A stretch of 38,397 nt of DNA from positions 1 through 38,397 of the IMG/VR virus record IMGVR_UViG_3300009414_000027. One strand, given 5' to 3'. A program made the position numbers and the translations under genes. Position 1 is the stretch's first letter, and every line of letters starts with the position of its first letter. The stretch is from a virus. The notes beneath the pieces are model-generated. The model had not been told where the DNA came from and made no database searches. It was given only the letters and a program-made list of their open reading frames with translations. Positions 7,639 to 15,601 of the stretch are shown in pieces.

Positions 7639-8144
7639 TGGCAGAGGTAGAGTATCAGGGAATCCGAATCGGTGGTGGGAAGCTGCTGTTGATTTTGCCT
7701 TTATTGGGAACCGTAGGCGGTTTTTTGTGGGGAGGGTTTGAACTATACAATCGCCTGCTGGATGCGGAATCGAAGCTGAACTCACTTGAGCCGGATTCCA
7801 TAACCGCTGAAATTCGGAGGCTTGAGACAGTGTATGACCTCATCCGAAATGAGCTTGCCTCAGATATTAATGCGGTGTCTGATGAAATCGTTGAAGCCAA
7901 CCGCCTTTCAAGAACCATTGAGACAGAAACATCTGCGACACAACGGGAAGTGCGGAACGATGTTTATGACATGGAACGCGAGATGCAATCCCGGTTTCAA
8001 GAAATGAACTCAGAAATCCGGGGTACGAGAAACGACCTAGATGACCGAATTAGGGAAATGGATGGTACGATGCGTCAAATTCGGAATGACTTGGAGGAAA
8101 GGATTCAGACTATTCTTGAAAATCCTTTAAATGATGTGGAATGA
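7638..8144 (+). CDS. Membrane-anchored coiled-coil protein
   Basis: A 168-residue protein overlapping the upstream stop as TAATG. Residues 1-14 are a short head, residues 15-37 one membrane helix (KLLLILPLLGTVGGFLWGGF), and residues 38-168 a long charged coiled coil (EIRRLETVYDLIRNELASD, then REMQSRFQEMNSEIRGTRNDLDDRI). Its stop overlaps the endolysin start (ATGA), so translation is probably coupled. An inner-membrane anchor with a long helical arm next to an endolysin suits a spanin-like or holin-accessory part. No lipobox or paired outer spanin is seen, so that is inference. Confidence 0.7.
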   Translation: MAEVEYQGIRIGGGKLLLILPLLGTVGGFLWGGFELYNRLLDAESKLNSLEPDSITAEIRRLETVYDLIRNELASDINAVSDEIVEANRLSRTIETETSATQREVRNDVYDMEREMQSRFQEMNSEIRGTRNDLDDRIREMDGTMRQIRNDLEERIQTILENPLNDVE

Positions 8145-8551
8145 ATAGAGAAACTTTAATTGAAGAATTGAAGAGGGACGAGGGAGTAAGGTTAAAACCT
8201 TACAAATGCTCTGCCGACAAATTGACTATTGGTATCGGAAGAAATATAGAAGATCGTGGAATTAGTGATTTAGAGGCTGAGTTTTTGCTTCAAAACGATA
8301 TAGATATCTGTATAGATGAATTGAAAAAGTCTTTTAGTTGGTATGAAGACCTTTCGGATAAACGGCAAAGGGCATTGGTTAATATGTGCTTTAACCTAGG
8401 ATTAGGGAAGCTCAAGGGATTCAAAAAATTTATTAAAGCCATGGAAAACCAAATATGGAATGTAGCGGCAGAAGAGATGCTTGATTCAAAGTGGGCAGAT
8501 CAGGTCGGAGAAAGGGCAGTTCGTCTGGCATTGATGGTTTTGGAGGGATAA
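8141..8551 (+). CDS. Endolysin, T4-type lysozyme (GH24)
   Basis: A 136-residue muramidase that would cut peptidoglycan glycan strands at lysis. The active-site region reads DEGVRLKPYKCSADKLTIGIGRN: Glu14 matches T4 Glu11 and the Thr of LTIGIG matches T4 Thr26. The place of T4 Asp20, just after YK, is Cys. Many phage lysozymes share this Cys, and a T4 Asp20-to-Cys change is known to keep activity. The rest fits: MCFNLGLGKLKGFKKFIKA, WADQVGERA. There is no signal peptide or SAR helix, so release needs the holin at 3364. It is somewhat shorter than T4 lysozyme but lacks nothing obvious. Confidence 0.92.
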   Translation: MNRETLIEELKRDEGVRLKPYKCSADKLTIGIGRNIEDRGISDLEAEFLLQNDIDICIDELKKSFSWYEDLSDKRQRALVNMCFNLGLGKLKGFKKFIKAMENQIWNVAAEEMLDSKWADQVGERAVRLALMVLEG

Positions 8552-10429
8552 ATGCCATTTTTAAAATTTACATTCAGACCCGGGATTAATAAGGAAGGTA
8601 CTAATTACAGCAATGAAAATGGATGGTATGACGCTGATAAGGTCAGATTTCGGAAAGGTAAGCCAGAGCGTATAGGAGGATGGATTAAAAATTCTGCCAA
8701 TAGTTTCATAGGAACCTGCAGGAAAATTCTTACTTATAAGGATGCAGAAGGTGATTCCTATACTGTAATTGGTACGCATCAGAAATTATATGTTCAGGAA
8801 GGAAATGTTTTTAACGATATAACCCCTACCCGCAAAACATCTACCAATAGTATTACTTTTGCGGCAACTAATGGGTCTTCTACTGTTACTGTTACAGACA
8901 GTTCTCATGGTGCTGTAAATGGAGATTTTGTTACTTTTAGTGGTGTACAAAGTGATGGACTCGGTGCAGGGGGAAATATAACTCAAACTGTTTTACAGCA
9001 AAAATATCAAATTGCATTGGTAACAAGTGCGAATGCTTACACTATAGTTGCTAAGGATACCTCTGGAGATGAAGTTACCGCAAATTCGGATGATGACGAA
9101 AATGGTGGCGCTGGTGTGGATGGAGTCTATCAAATCAATTCAGGACTTGATGTGTATGTTCCATCTACAGGGTGGGGCGTTGGGGCATGGGGTTCTGGTA
9201 CATGGGGTTCATCTACGGCGCTGACTGATAGCAATCAACTCAGGTTATGGTCTGTAGACACTTTTGGGGATGATGTGCTTGCCTGTGTCAGGGGAGGTGG
9301 TATTTATTACTGGGACGAATCTGCTGGTGTTACTACTGCAGCTGTAAATATCAGTACCCTTTCTGGAGCTAGCGATACACCCACTGTTGCCCTTCAGGTA
9401 ATGATGTCTGATGTTGATAGGCACGTTATTGCAATAGGATGCAATGCAATTGGATCATCGACACTTAACCCGTTACTGGTCAGGTTTTCAGATATTGAAT
9501 CTGCTGCTGACTGGACTCCTACTGCTACGAACCAGTCTGGTGGAGTTCAGTTGTCTACTGGGTCTGAAATTATTGGGGCTATTCAAGCCAGACAGGAAAT
9601 CCTCATATGGACAGATGCTGGAATTGTATCCATGAGATTTGTCGGTTCTCCATTTATTTTCAGCTTTTCTGAGGTGGCAAGGGGGCCTTCTTTAATAGGT
9701 CCAAATGCTGTTGTTAATGCCAATGGTCGAATTTATTTCATGGACAGGGATGGTTTCTATTCTTATTCTGGTTCTGCATCCCGTCTTGCGTGTACGGTAT
9801 TGGATTACATATTAAGTGATATTAATTTCACGCAATCTTATAAAGTTTTTGGGGCAGTAAATGATAATGCCAATGAGATTATGTGGTTTTATCCGTCAAG
9901 CAGCAGCGATGAAGTAGACCGATACGCTCTATATAATTATCTTGAAAATGTCTGGTCGATTGGCACAACTTCAGATAATTTTGTAAGGACTGCTTGGGAT
10001 GAAGCTTTGATTTTAAATTATCCTATTGCTACCAGTAAAAATGATAGTAGTAATCTTAATTATATTTATGATCACGAAAGGGGTCATGGAGATAATGGAG
10101 AATCATTTGATTCATATATTGAATCAAGTGACTTTGACCTGACCCCAGACGGAGAACATTTTATGTTCTTATCAAAACTTATACCCGATATTGAATTCAG
10201 GGACCAGACATCAACGGCCAATGAAGTAACATTCACTATTAAAGGCAGGGATTATCCATTGCAAAGCTTGTCTACATTATCCACTACTGCTGTAACTCCA
10301 GCTTCTACATTTTCAAATACTAGGGCGCGTGGCAGGCAGTTTGCACTCAGAGTATCGAATTCTTCCAGTGATTACGGGTGGAGACTTGGTGATCTCAGGC
10401 TTGAATTGAGGCCAGACGGAAAAAGATAA
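8552..10429 (+). CDS. Virion structural protein (tail/neck type)
   Basis: A 625-residue protein starting at the base after the endolysin stop, preceded by TTGGAGGGATAA. The N-terminus FRPGINKEGTNYSNENGWYDADKVRFRKG, shown here in part as GINKEGTNYS and GWYDADKVRFRKG, then PERIGGW, is a strongly conserved opening of a structural family in podoviruses and related phages. The body is beta-rich and repetitive (GSSTVTVTDSSHGAVNGDFVTF; WGVGAWGSGTWGSS; GRIYFMDRDGFYSYSG), possibly a beta-propeller. It is generally annotated as a tail or head-tail protein; the exact position in the virion is not clear from sequence. It begins the structural block. Confidence 0.7.
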   Translation: MPFLKFTFRPGINKEGTNYSNENGWYDADKVRFRKGKPERIGGWIKNSANSFIGTCRKILTYKDAEGDSYTVIGTHQKLYVQEGNVFNDITPTRKTSTNSITFAATNGSSTVTVTDSSHGAVNGDFVTFSGVQSDGLGAGGNITQTVLQQKYQIALVTSANAYTIVAKDTSGDEVTANSDDDENGGAGVDGVYQINSGLDVYVPSTGWGVGAWGSGTWGSSTALTDSNQLRLWSVDTFGDDVLACVRGGGIYYWDESAGVTTAAVNISTLSGASDTPTVALQVMMSDVDRHVIAIGCNAIGSSTLNPLLVRFSDIESAADWTPTATNQSGGVQLSTGSEIIGAIQARQEILIWTDAGIVSMRFVGSPFIFSFSEVARGPSLIGPNAVVNANGRIYFMDRDGFYSYSGSASRLACTVLDYILSDINFTQSYKVFGAVNDNANEIMWFYPSSSSDEVDRYALYNYLENVWSIGTTSDNFVRTAWDEALILNYPIATSKNDSSNLNYIYDHERGHGDNGESFDSYIESSDFDLTPDGEHFMFLSKLIPDIEFRDQTSTANEVTFTIKGRDYPLQSLSTLSTTAVTPASTFSNTRARGRQFALRVSNSSSDYGWRLGDLRLELRPDGKR

Positions 10430-10632
10430 TGTCTGATATAAAAAATGTAACACTGCCCATTCCAAGCGATGAGTACGATTTAACCAATGAATCTACAACC
10501 CGTAGAACTATCGAACAAGCCATACAAAGTATGAATAGCAAGATGGACCGTCTTCAGAGAATGCAAGAAAGTATTACCAGTAAATCTTTAAGAAGACATC
10601 AATTTTTATTGATGGGTGCAAAAAATGACTGA
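10429..10632 (+). CDS. 67-residue protein, unknown function
   Basis: A small protein whose ATG overlaps the upstream stop (TAATG). The N-terminus is extended (MSDIKNVTLPIPSDEYDLTNE), followed by an amphipathic helix (TTRRTIEQAIQSMNSKMDRLQRMQESI). Its position between two structural genes suggests a small virion or scaffold component. Its last eight bases overlap the next gene. Confidence 0.7.
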   Translation: MSDIKNVTLPIPSDEYDLTNESTTRRTIEQAIQSMNSKMDRLQRMQESITSKSLRRHQFLLMGAKND

Positions 10633-10963
10633 TATTCTGAAGGTTTTAGGGCAGGTGGATACGGCAGCAACTACGGTTACGACCCTTTATACAGTTCCTA
10701 ACCTGACCCAGACCACAATCAGCAGTTTTGTGGCCTGCAACAGGACTGGTTCAGCGATTACATTCAGGCTATCTGTCCATGTCGCTGGAGCATCAGCACA
10801 TGACAAGCAGTATTTGTTTTATGACAAGTCTGTAGCAGCGAACACCACTTTGACGATGGTAATTGGAATGACGCTGGGGCAAACAGACGTACTGAAGGTG
10901 TATGCATCTGCAGTGGATATGTCCTTTAATTTATTTGGCTGCGAGACTAAGGAAGAGAGATAA
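10625..10963 (+). CDS. Small beta-rich virion protein
   Basis: A 112-residue protein starting MTDILKVLGQVDTAATTVTTLYTVPNLTQTTISS. The ATG at 10625 is preferred over an in-frame GTG at 10616, since homologs usually begin this way. Alternating polar and hydrophobic residues (VACNRTGSAITFRLSVHV, VLKVYASAVDMSFNLFG) predict a single beta sandwich. This family is common beside tail and neck genes of marine phages; decoration or tail accessory protein is the best guess. Confidence 0.6.
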   Translation: MTDILKVLGQVDTAATTVTTLYTVPNLTQTTISSFVACNRTGSAITFRLSVHVAGASAHDKQYLFYDKSVAANTTLTMVIGMTLGQTDVLKVYASAVDMSFNLFGCETKEER

Positions 10964-10964
10964 G

Positions 10965-12461
10965 ATGGCAGGTCTTTCTCAACCAACTGCTTCGGACATT
11001 GAAGCCTTAAAGAGAAGACAGTTTGGTAGAGATGCTAGATTTAAAAGGCTGTTTGAAGCACAGAATAGAGAGTTATATGACTTGGGTTTACCTGTTGAAG
11101 GGCCTTTTAACAAGTATAAAGATCAATACCTTAACCTTGAGCTTTATCTTAAGGACTTGCAAGAGAAAGGCAGGCCAGCGCACGAAGACCCTCTTTTCGG
11201 GTATGAAAATCGTGGTCTTCTGCAGCTAGCCATTCAAAAACAGAAGCAGCAATTAGGAATTTCAAATGATCGTGATCTCGCAACATGGCCTGAATCCGTT
11301 GGTTATCCGTATGTTCCTGCTTCTATAGAAGCTGATCTCATTGAACGTATGGGGCCATATGGTCGTTCTGCTATCGATATGTCACGAGTTACTGTTCGCC
11401 CATATGAAGTGAAAAGAAGGGCTGGTGAATATCAGGTTCCCGTAGAGCGGCATATGCAACACTATCCCAGTTACATTAGGGGGAGAACGCCTGAGGAATA
11501 TGGGAAATGGGTAGCGAAAAGCAGAGAACAAAGCACAGGAATTGGTCTGAAAGGTCTTGATACTTGGATGAGAACCAATCCAATTGGTAGGGAATATGCG
11601 TTGGGGATATACAAAAGAAGAGCCGAGGATGCAATGAGGGAATTGCCTGAAGGTGAATCCCTCGATCCGACATTGCAGAAACACTTAGATAAAGCGAATT
11701 TGCTTGAACGGCAAACATTAGAGAGAGGCATAGGAACTACTAGGATTCCTATGATAAAGCCATATGATCCAGCTGGAGATGAGATCGTTATGTACAAGCA
11801 GGCAAGCCTTCCTTCATTAGCTCACGAGTTCAGGCATCGATATGTAAGCCAACAAGGGGAATTCCCTCGGGTGAATCTATTGGAGTCGACTGTTATACCA
11901 ACCCCCCATCATGCAGGCAGATTTGATGAAGAAGAGCGATGGAATCGTAAGTTCGGTGCTTGGAGGGCTTCTACCCCACACGAGTGGGGGAGAGCAGTGG
12001 GTCAATGGCAGCTTACCTTGGGTGGTTCGGAGAAAATATCACCGATTCAAGCAGAAAAGTCTTTGAAGAAACATCTTTCTGGTGGCCGAAAGTCTTTCAT
12101 TCAAGCGGAAGTTGATGCCGTAAAGAAACATGGATATACAGTACCCAGAAGAGGTTTGTTCAGTTTCAATGATGCAAAGCAGGAATCATCCAAAACTGCA
12201 GATGCAAGGGAATTGTCAAGACAGGAACCGATGACTGATGCCGAGTGGAGATCACTTTTATATAAGGCTTGGGGCAGGCAAGCTTATGAACTTGCCGAGT
12301 CAAAATTACTGGAAGGAGGCTCCGAAAAAGATAAAAAGGAGTGGGAGCGTATATATGGATTGGTATATGCCGATTACTTGAAGCGAAATAAGGGTGTCCG
12401 TCATAGGAGCTTCGAGGAAAGAAAAAAACAATATGAAGATAAGTATGGACTCTCCCCATGA
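10965..12461 (+). CDS. Ejection-region protein with HExxH (putative zinc metallopeptidase)
   Basis: A 498-residue protein. The ATG at 10965 (GGAAGAGAGATAAG upstream) is preferred to one at 10902 inside the previous gene. Residues 287-291 are H-E-F-R-H in SLPSLAHEFRHRYV, preceded by strand-like GDEIVMYKQ, the usual layout of a zincin zinc site. A third ligand may be one of the acidic residues in RFDEEERW. The N-terminal half is charged and helical with no known domain. The motif is short and could be chance, but a hydrophobic lead-in and strand before it support a real site. It overlaps the next start by four bases and belongs to the structural block, so it may be packaged and cut host or virion protein. 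Confidence 0.6.
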   Translation: MAGLSQPTASDIEALKRRQFGRDARFKRLFEAQNRELYDLGLPVEGPFNKYKDQYLNLELYLKDLQEKGRPAHEDPLFGYENRGLLQLAIQKQKQQLGISNDRDLATWPESVGYPYVPASIEADLIERMGPYGRSAIDMSRVTVRPYEVKRRAGEYQVPVERHMQHYPSYIRGRTPEEYGKWVAKSREQSTGIGLKGLDTWMRTNPIGREYALGIYKRRAEDAMRELPEGESLDPTLQKHLDKANLLERQTLERGIGTTRIPMIKPYDPAGDEIVMYKQASLPSLAHEFRHRYVSQQGEFPRVNLLESTVIPTPHHAGRFDEEERWNRKFGAWRASTPHEWGRAVGQWQLTLGGSEKISPIQAEKSLKKHLSGGRKSFIQAEVDAVKKHGYTVPRRGLFSFNDAKQESSKTADARELSRQEPMTDAEWRSLLYKAWGRQAYELAESKLLEGGSEKDKKEWERIYGLVYADYLKRNKGVRHRSFEERKKQYEDKYGLSP

Positions 12462-14389
12462 CTAGCCTAGCAGAAGCTTATCCAGTAGGTTTCGGGGGAT
12501 ATTCCCCTTCGGTTCAAAGTTATCTTATGCCTGATAACAGGCGCGGATATCAGGTAGGTGGTGCTGCTGAGTTACAGAGGTCATCAGACAAAAGGCCAGT
12601 ACGTTTTCGTCCCCGCATCAATGAAGCGTTTATCCCCCGTAAAAGGTTTGAGCGCGCAATGCTGGAAGGCCGAGTCCCAGTGACTAGGTCAGGCTTGAGA
12701 TATGCCCAAGGCCCTTCCTTAATGGACCCGAAGCCTGATGCCAGTCCGAGGGGGTCGATCTGGGATGCTCCATTCGGTACTCCAACTAAAGGGCTTACCC
12801 CCGCTCAGAATTTATGGTTGCTGGCGAATGCAGCCACTCTTCCTGTAACAGGGACCACTGGTTTGGTGGGTTTGGGAGCTTTGTATGGAAGTGGTTATGC
12901 CCCAGATATACCCGCAGGAGAAAGGGTTGATCCAGAAACAGGGGAAACCATACCAGCGACAAAGATAAAGGATATGTTTAAAAAAGAGAATAGGATTCCC
13001 AGTATAAGGCAGCACTGGAAAGAAGGGCAGAAGGGGACAGCGGCATTACAGGCAGGATTGGGGATCGGGCTTCCGTTGGTGGCGAGGGGCGCTCAGACCA
13101 TGCTGGCACGAACCGGTAGGGGTCCCGCTCAACTAGAACTTCCTCTGGGTACGGGTGGTCTCGGTGGAATGCCAATGACAAGAAGGGAGTTCTTCGAAAA
13201 GACAGGTCTGACAGCCGCAGGTCTTGGCGCATTGGCATCCGGAATAGGAAAAGTCTCAAGACCTGCAAGTACAGCCGCTGCAGGAACAACCCGTATGGAT
13301 GTAGACGGATTTATGGGAGTTATCAATAAGCTATCAAAAGACAGGAAATACCGACCCAATCCTTTGCATTTAAATCGGAACGCCTTATTAAAGGTTCCTC
13401 ATTCTGGAGGCTCTGTTCTCGCGAAATATCATCCAGATAATTTACACACATTTGGTTTGACTGCTCAGGAACACAAAGGATTAGGATTTTTGGATAACTT
13501 GTGGGATGCCGGGAAACTTGATCGATATGGATTGACTGCACATGATTTCAGCCGAATTGATCTGGAGTTACTGGAAAGATTCCATTTGATGGGTCGATTT
13601 AAACCGAAAGCAACAGCAAATCTTGATTACAATCCAAAACACACTGTAGAACTTTTTGAGATTCATGGTGTGCCAGTGATTCAAGATGCATCTGGGTCCG
13701 TTTTTGTTCCAAATGCAACTGCTTTGGTTAAAGCACAAAAAACGCAGGCTTTAGAACTCGTTTCTAATATTGATCCAAGGTTCAGAAAAGTTATAAATCA
13801 GAGAACTCCTTATACTCCTCAGGAGGCTAGATTAGCTCGTGCCGCCGAATTCGAATTTGATAAAATACCTCTTGCTGGCAGGGGCGACATAGGAAAACCA
13901 TTGGGTTCTTTTAAAGGTATAAGTGCTGCAGATGAACCACGACAGTGGGAGGGCTTCTCAAAATCCGAGAAGTATGCTACGCCCGCCGGAGGCTGGACCC
14001 CACAATCCAGAATGGCGCATTCTAAATTGTATCAAGAGCAAGGCCGATTCCCAGAAACTCTTCAATATAATTTAAGTGGACAGCCTGTCATTTCTAATAA
14101 GATGGGGTCTTTTGTTGTAGGTAAGGGTGGCACAGTATTGCGTAATCATGGTGGTCAAACCAAGTGGGTGATAGGACCACAAAGACGAATGAACTCGCGA
14201 GCCTATCTGATATCCGATGAGTTTGGTATGTTTAGTGGCAGAGCGGAACAAGTCCCTATGGGTACTTCATCTTCAAGTCCAGTGGCTAGACGAGCGGGTG
14301 ATTTTGATCCGCGTGTGTTGATGAGTACAAGAGATGAATATATAAAAGGCTACGCTAATTACCTGAAAAAGATGCCGTGGGAAAAATGA
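12458..14389 (+). CDS. Ejection-region protein with internal twin-arginine motif (paralog A)
   Basis: A 643-residue protein of unknown function. The N-terminus SLAEAYPVGFGGYSPSVQSYL is nearly shared with the next gene (NLAEIYQAGSGGYSPSVQRYL), showing common descent. Residues 28-35 are RRGYQVGG, a motif recurring in other proteins here. Two hydrophobic Gly/Ala stretches follow (LLANAATLPVTGTTGLVGLGALYGSG, about 125-150; TAALQAGLGIGLPLVA, about 195-210). Residues 241-266 read TRREFFEKTGLTAAGLGALASG, close to a Tat signal but internal. The C-terminal half is polar with no recognised domain. It lies in the run of ejection genes, so it is probably an internal virion protein that meets the host membrane (inference). 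Confidence 0.65.
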   Translation: MTSLAEAYPVGFGGYSPSVQSYLMPDNRRGYQVGGAAELQRSSDKRPVRFRPRINEAFIPRKRFERAMLEGRVPVTRSGLRYAQGPSLMDPKPDASPRGSIWDAPFGTPTKGLTPAQNLWLLANAATLPVTGTTGLVGLGALYGSGYAPDIPAGERVDPETGETIPATKIKDMFKKENRIPSIRQHWKEGQKGTAALQAGLGIGLPLVARGAQTMLARTGRGPAQLELPLGTGGLGGMPMTRREFFEKTGLTAAGLGALASGIGKVSRPASTAAAGTTRMDVDGFMGVINKLSKDRKYRPNPLHLNRNALLKVPHSGGSVLAKYHPDNLHTFGLTAQEHKGLGFLDNLWDAGKLDRYGLTAHDFSRIDLELLERFHLMGRFKPKATANLDYNPKHTVELFEIHGVPVIQDASGSVFVPNATALVKAQKTQALELVSNIDPRFRKVINQRTPYTPQEARLARAAEFEFDKIPLAGRGDIGKPLGSFKGISAADEPRQWEGFSKSEKYATPAGGWTPQSRMAHSKLYQEQGRFPETLQYNLSGQPVISNKMGSFVVGKGGTVLRNHGGQTKWVIGPQRRMNSRAYLISDEFGMFSGRAEQVPMGTSSSSPVARRAGDFDPRVLMSTRDEYIKGYANYLKKMPWEK

Positions 14390-14410
14390 TTTTAAAGGAA
14401 GTATACAGCG

Positions 14411-15547
14411 ATGCCTAATCTAGCAGAAATTTATCAGGCAGGTTCTGGGGGATACTCTCCTTCAGTCCAGAGATATCTTTTGTCATCTTATGATCCAGAG
14501 AAAGCCATGATTGAGCCGAAATGGATTCATCAGCCTAGGATATCTCCGACTTCGGAATACACGGGTGACCTAGGACCAAATTTGCCATCGGCATCAACTA
14601 GGATGCGTAATGTAAATGAGGCTGTTTTGGAGGGTGGCAAGAGGAATCTGCCCAATATGCCTACTGGACTTCAACAGGCATGGTTCTGGGGGTTGATGAC
14701 TCCTCCCGGAATTGCTGCTGATATTAGTGGGAAATATCCAGTACCACCGGGGAGGAAAACTACCTTTAAGGAAATGGTGGCTGGTGAGAAAATACCAAGT
14801 GTTGCAGAACATTTTAAAACTGGACACCCTGTTAGGGGCGGTCTTCAAGTGCTTGCTGGATTACCTTATCTCAGACCATTTCTTAAAGCTGGACAGGGTA
14901 TTTACAGGACTGCTAGACCAGCTTCTGTAATGAGCGATACTCCGAATATAAGCAGAAGAAAGTTTGTGGCGGGTACGGGGGCAGCAGCAGCTATTGCAGG
15001 GCTTGGTGGATTGGGAAGATTAATTTCGAAAGGCAAGGCTGCTACTGGAATGCAGAGAGGAGATGACTTTGCAACAATAAATGCAATACGCGATTTTACC
15101 CAACCTCGAAATATACGGCCTCATAGAGCAAATCCTCTGCGAGGCGGGACAGTAAATCAAGTAAATCAACCGCAAGTCAGGAGATTCGGAAGGACAGCTA
15201 ATATTAATCAACAATGGGATGAGGCTACCGAGGCTGTTATTAGAAACAGGAATATCCAAGGTGCTGGAGGAGCCAACAGAAGGCAGGCTGTTGCTAACCT
15301 AGAGGCAAGGATTGATGATGCTATTCTGGATGCACAACTAGCCAGACAGAGTGGACAGAGTCCAGCTGACTTTCAGAGAATGACGATAGCTGCTGATAAC
15401 CATATGAGTCGAATGGGGGCTTCTTTAGCCAGACATAGTCAGGGGCAGGCAATGACTCCAAAGTGGCTTACGGACTATGCTCGTGGGGACAAAAAACTAT
15501 ACGAAGAAATGTTGAAGAGATATGGAATGAAGCCTCCAGTTAAATGA
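14411..15547 (+). CDS. Ejection-region protein with internal twin-arginine motif (paralog B)
   Basis: A 378-residue relative of the upstream protein. It shares the GGYSPSVQxYL start, a TxxGIAADISGKYPVPPG segment, and the order KIPSxxxHxKxGxxxxxxLQxxxGLPxLRP. Residues 181-187 are S-R-R-K-F-V-A followed by GTGAAAAIAGLGGLGRLI, a textbook twin-arginine motif plus hydrophobic core, but about 180 residues from the N-terminus. The C-terminal part (AVIRNRNIQGAGGANRRQAV onward) is helical and basic. The gene has its own ribosome site (AAAGGAAG). The pair looks like an old tandem duplication that then diverged in the C-terminal half. Confidence 0.65.
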   Translation: MPNLAEIYQAGSGGYSPSVQRYLLSSYDPEKAMIEPKWIHQPRISPTSEYTGDLGPNLPSASTRMRNVNEAVLEGGKRNLPNMPTGLQQAWFWGLMTPPGIAADISGKYPVPPGRKTTFKEMVAGEKIPSVAEHFKTGHPVRGGLQVLAGLPYLRPFLKAGQGIYRTARPASVMSDTPNISRRKFVAGTGAAAAIAGLGGLGRLISKGKAATGMQRGDDFATINAIRDFTQPRNIRPHRANPLRGGTVNQVNQPQVRRFGRTANINQQWDEATEAVIRNRNIQGAGGANRRQAVANLEARIDDAILDAQLARQSGQSPADFQRMTIAADNHMSRMGASLARHSQGQAMTPKWLTDYARGDKKLYEEMLKRYGMKPPVK

Positions 15548-15601
15548 TAAGTTTACCAGTAAATATTTGTTTTAAAATTTGTATGTATTAAGGACAATCT
15601 G
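15548..15601 (+). promoter_or_regulatory. AT-rich intergenic leader with TTACCAGTAA motif
   Basis: A rare non-coding gap in the late block, 54 bases. It holds TTACCAGTAA at 15553-15562 (arms TTAC/GTAA around CA), then ATATTTGTTTTAAAATTTG and a TAAGGA ribosome site before the ATG at 15602. The same motif occurs near other genes here. It may be a late promoter or operator. No good sigma70 pair is seen. Confidence 0.35.
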
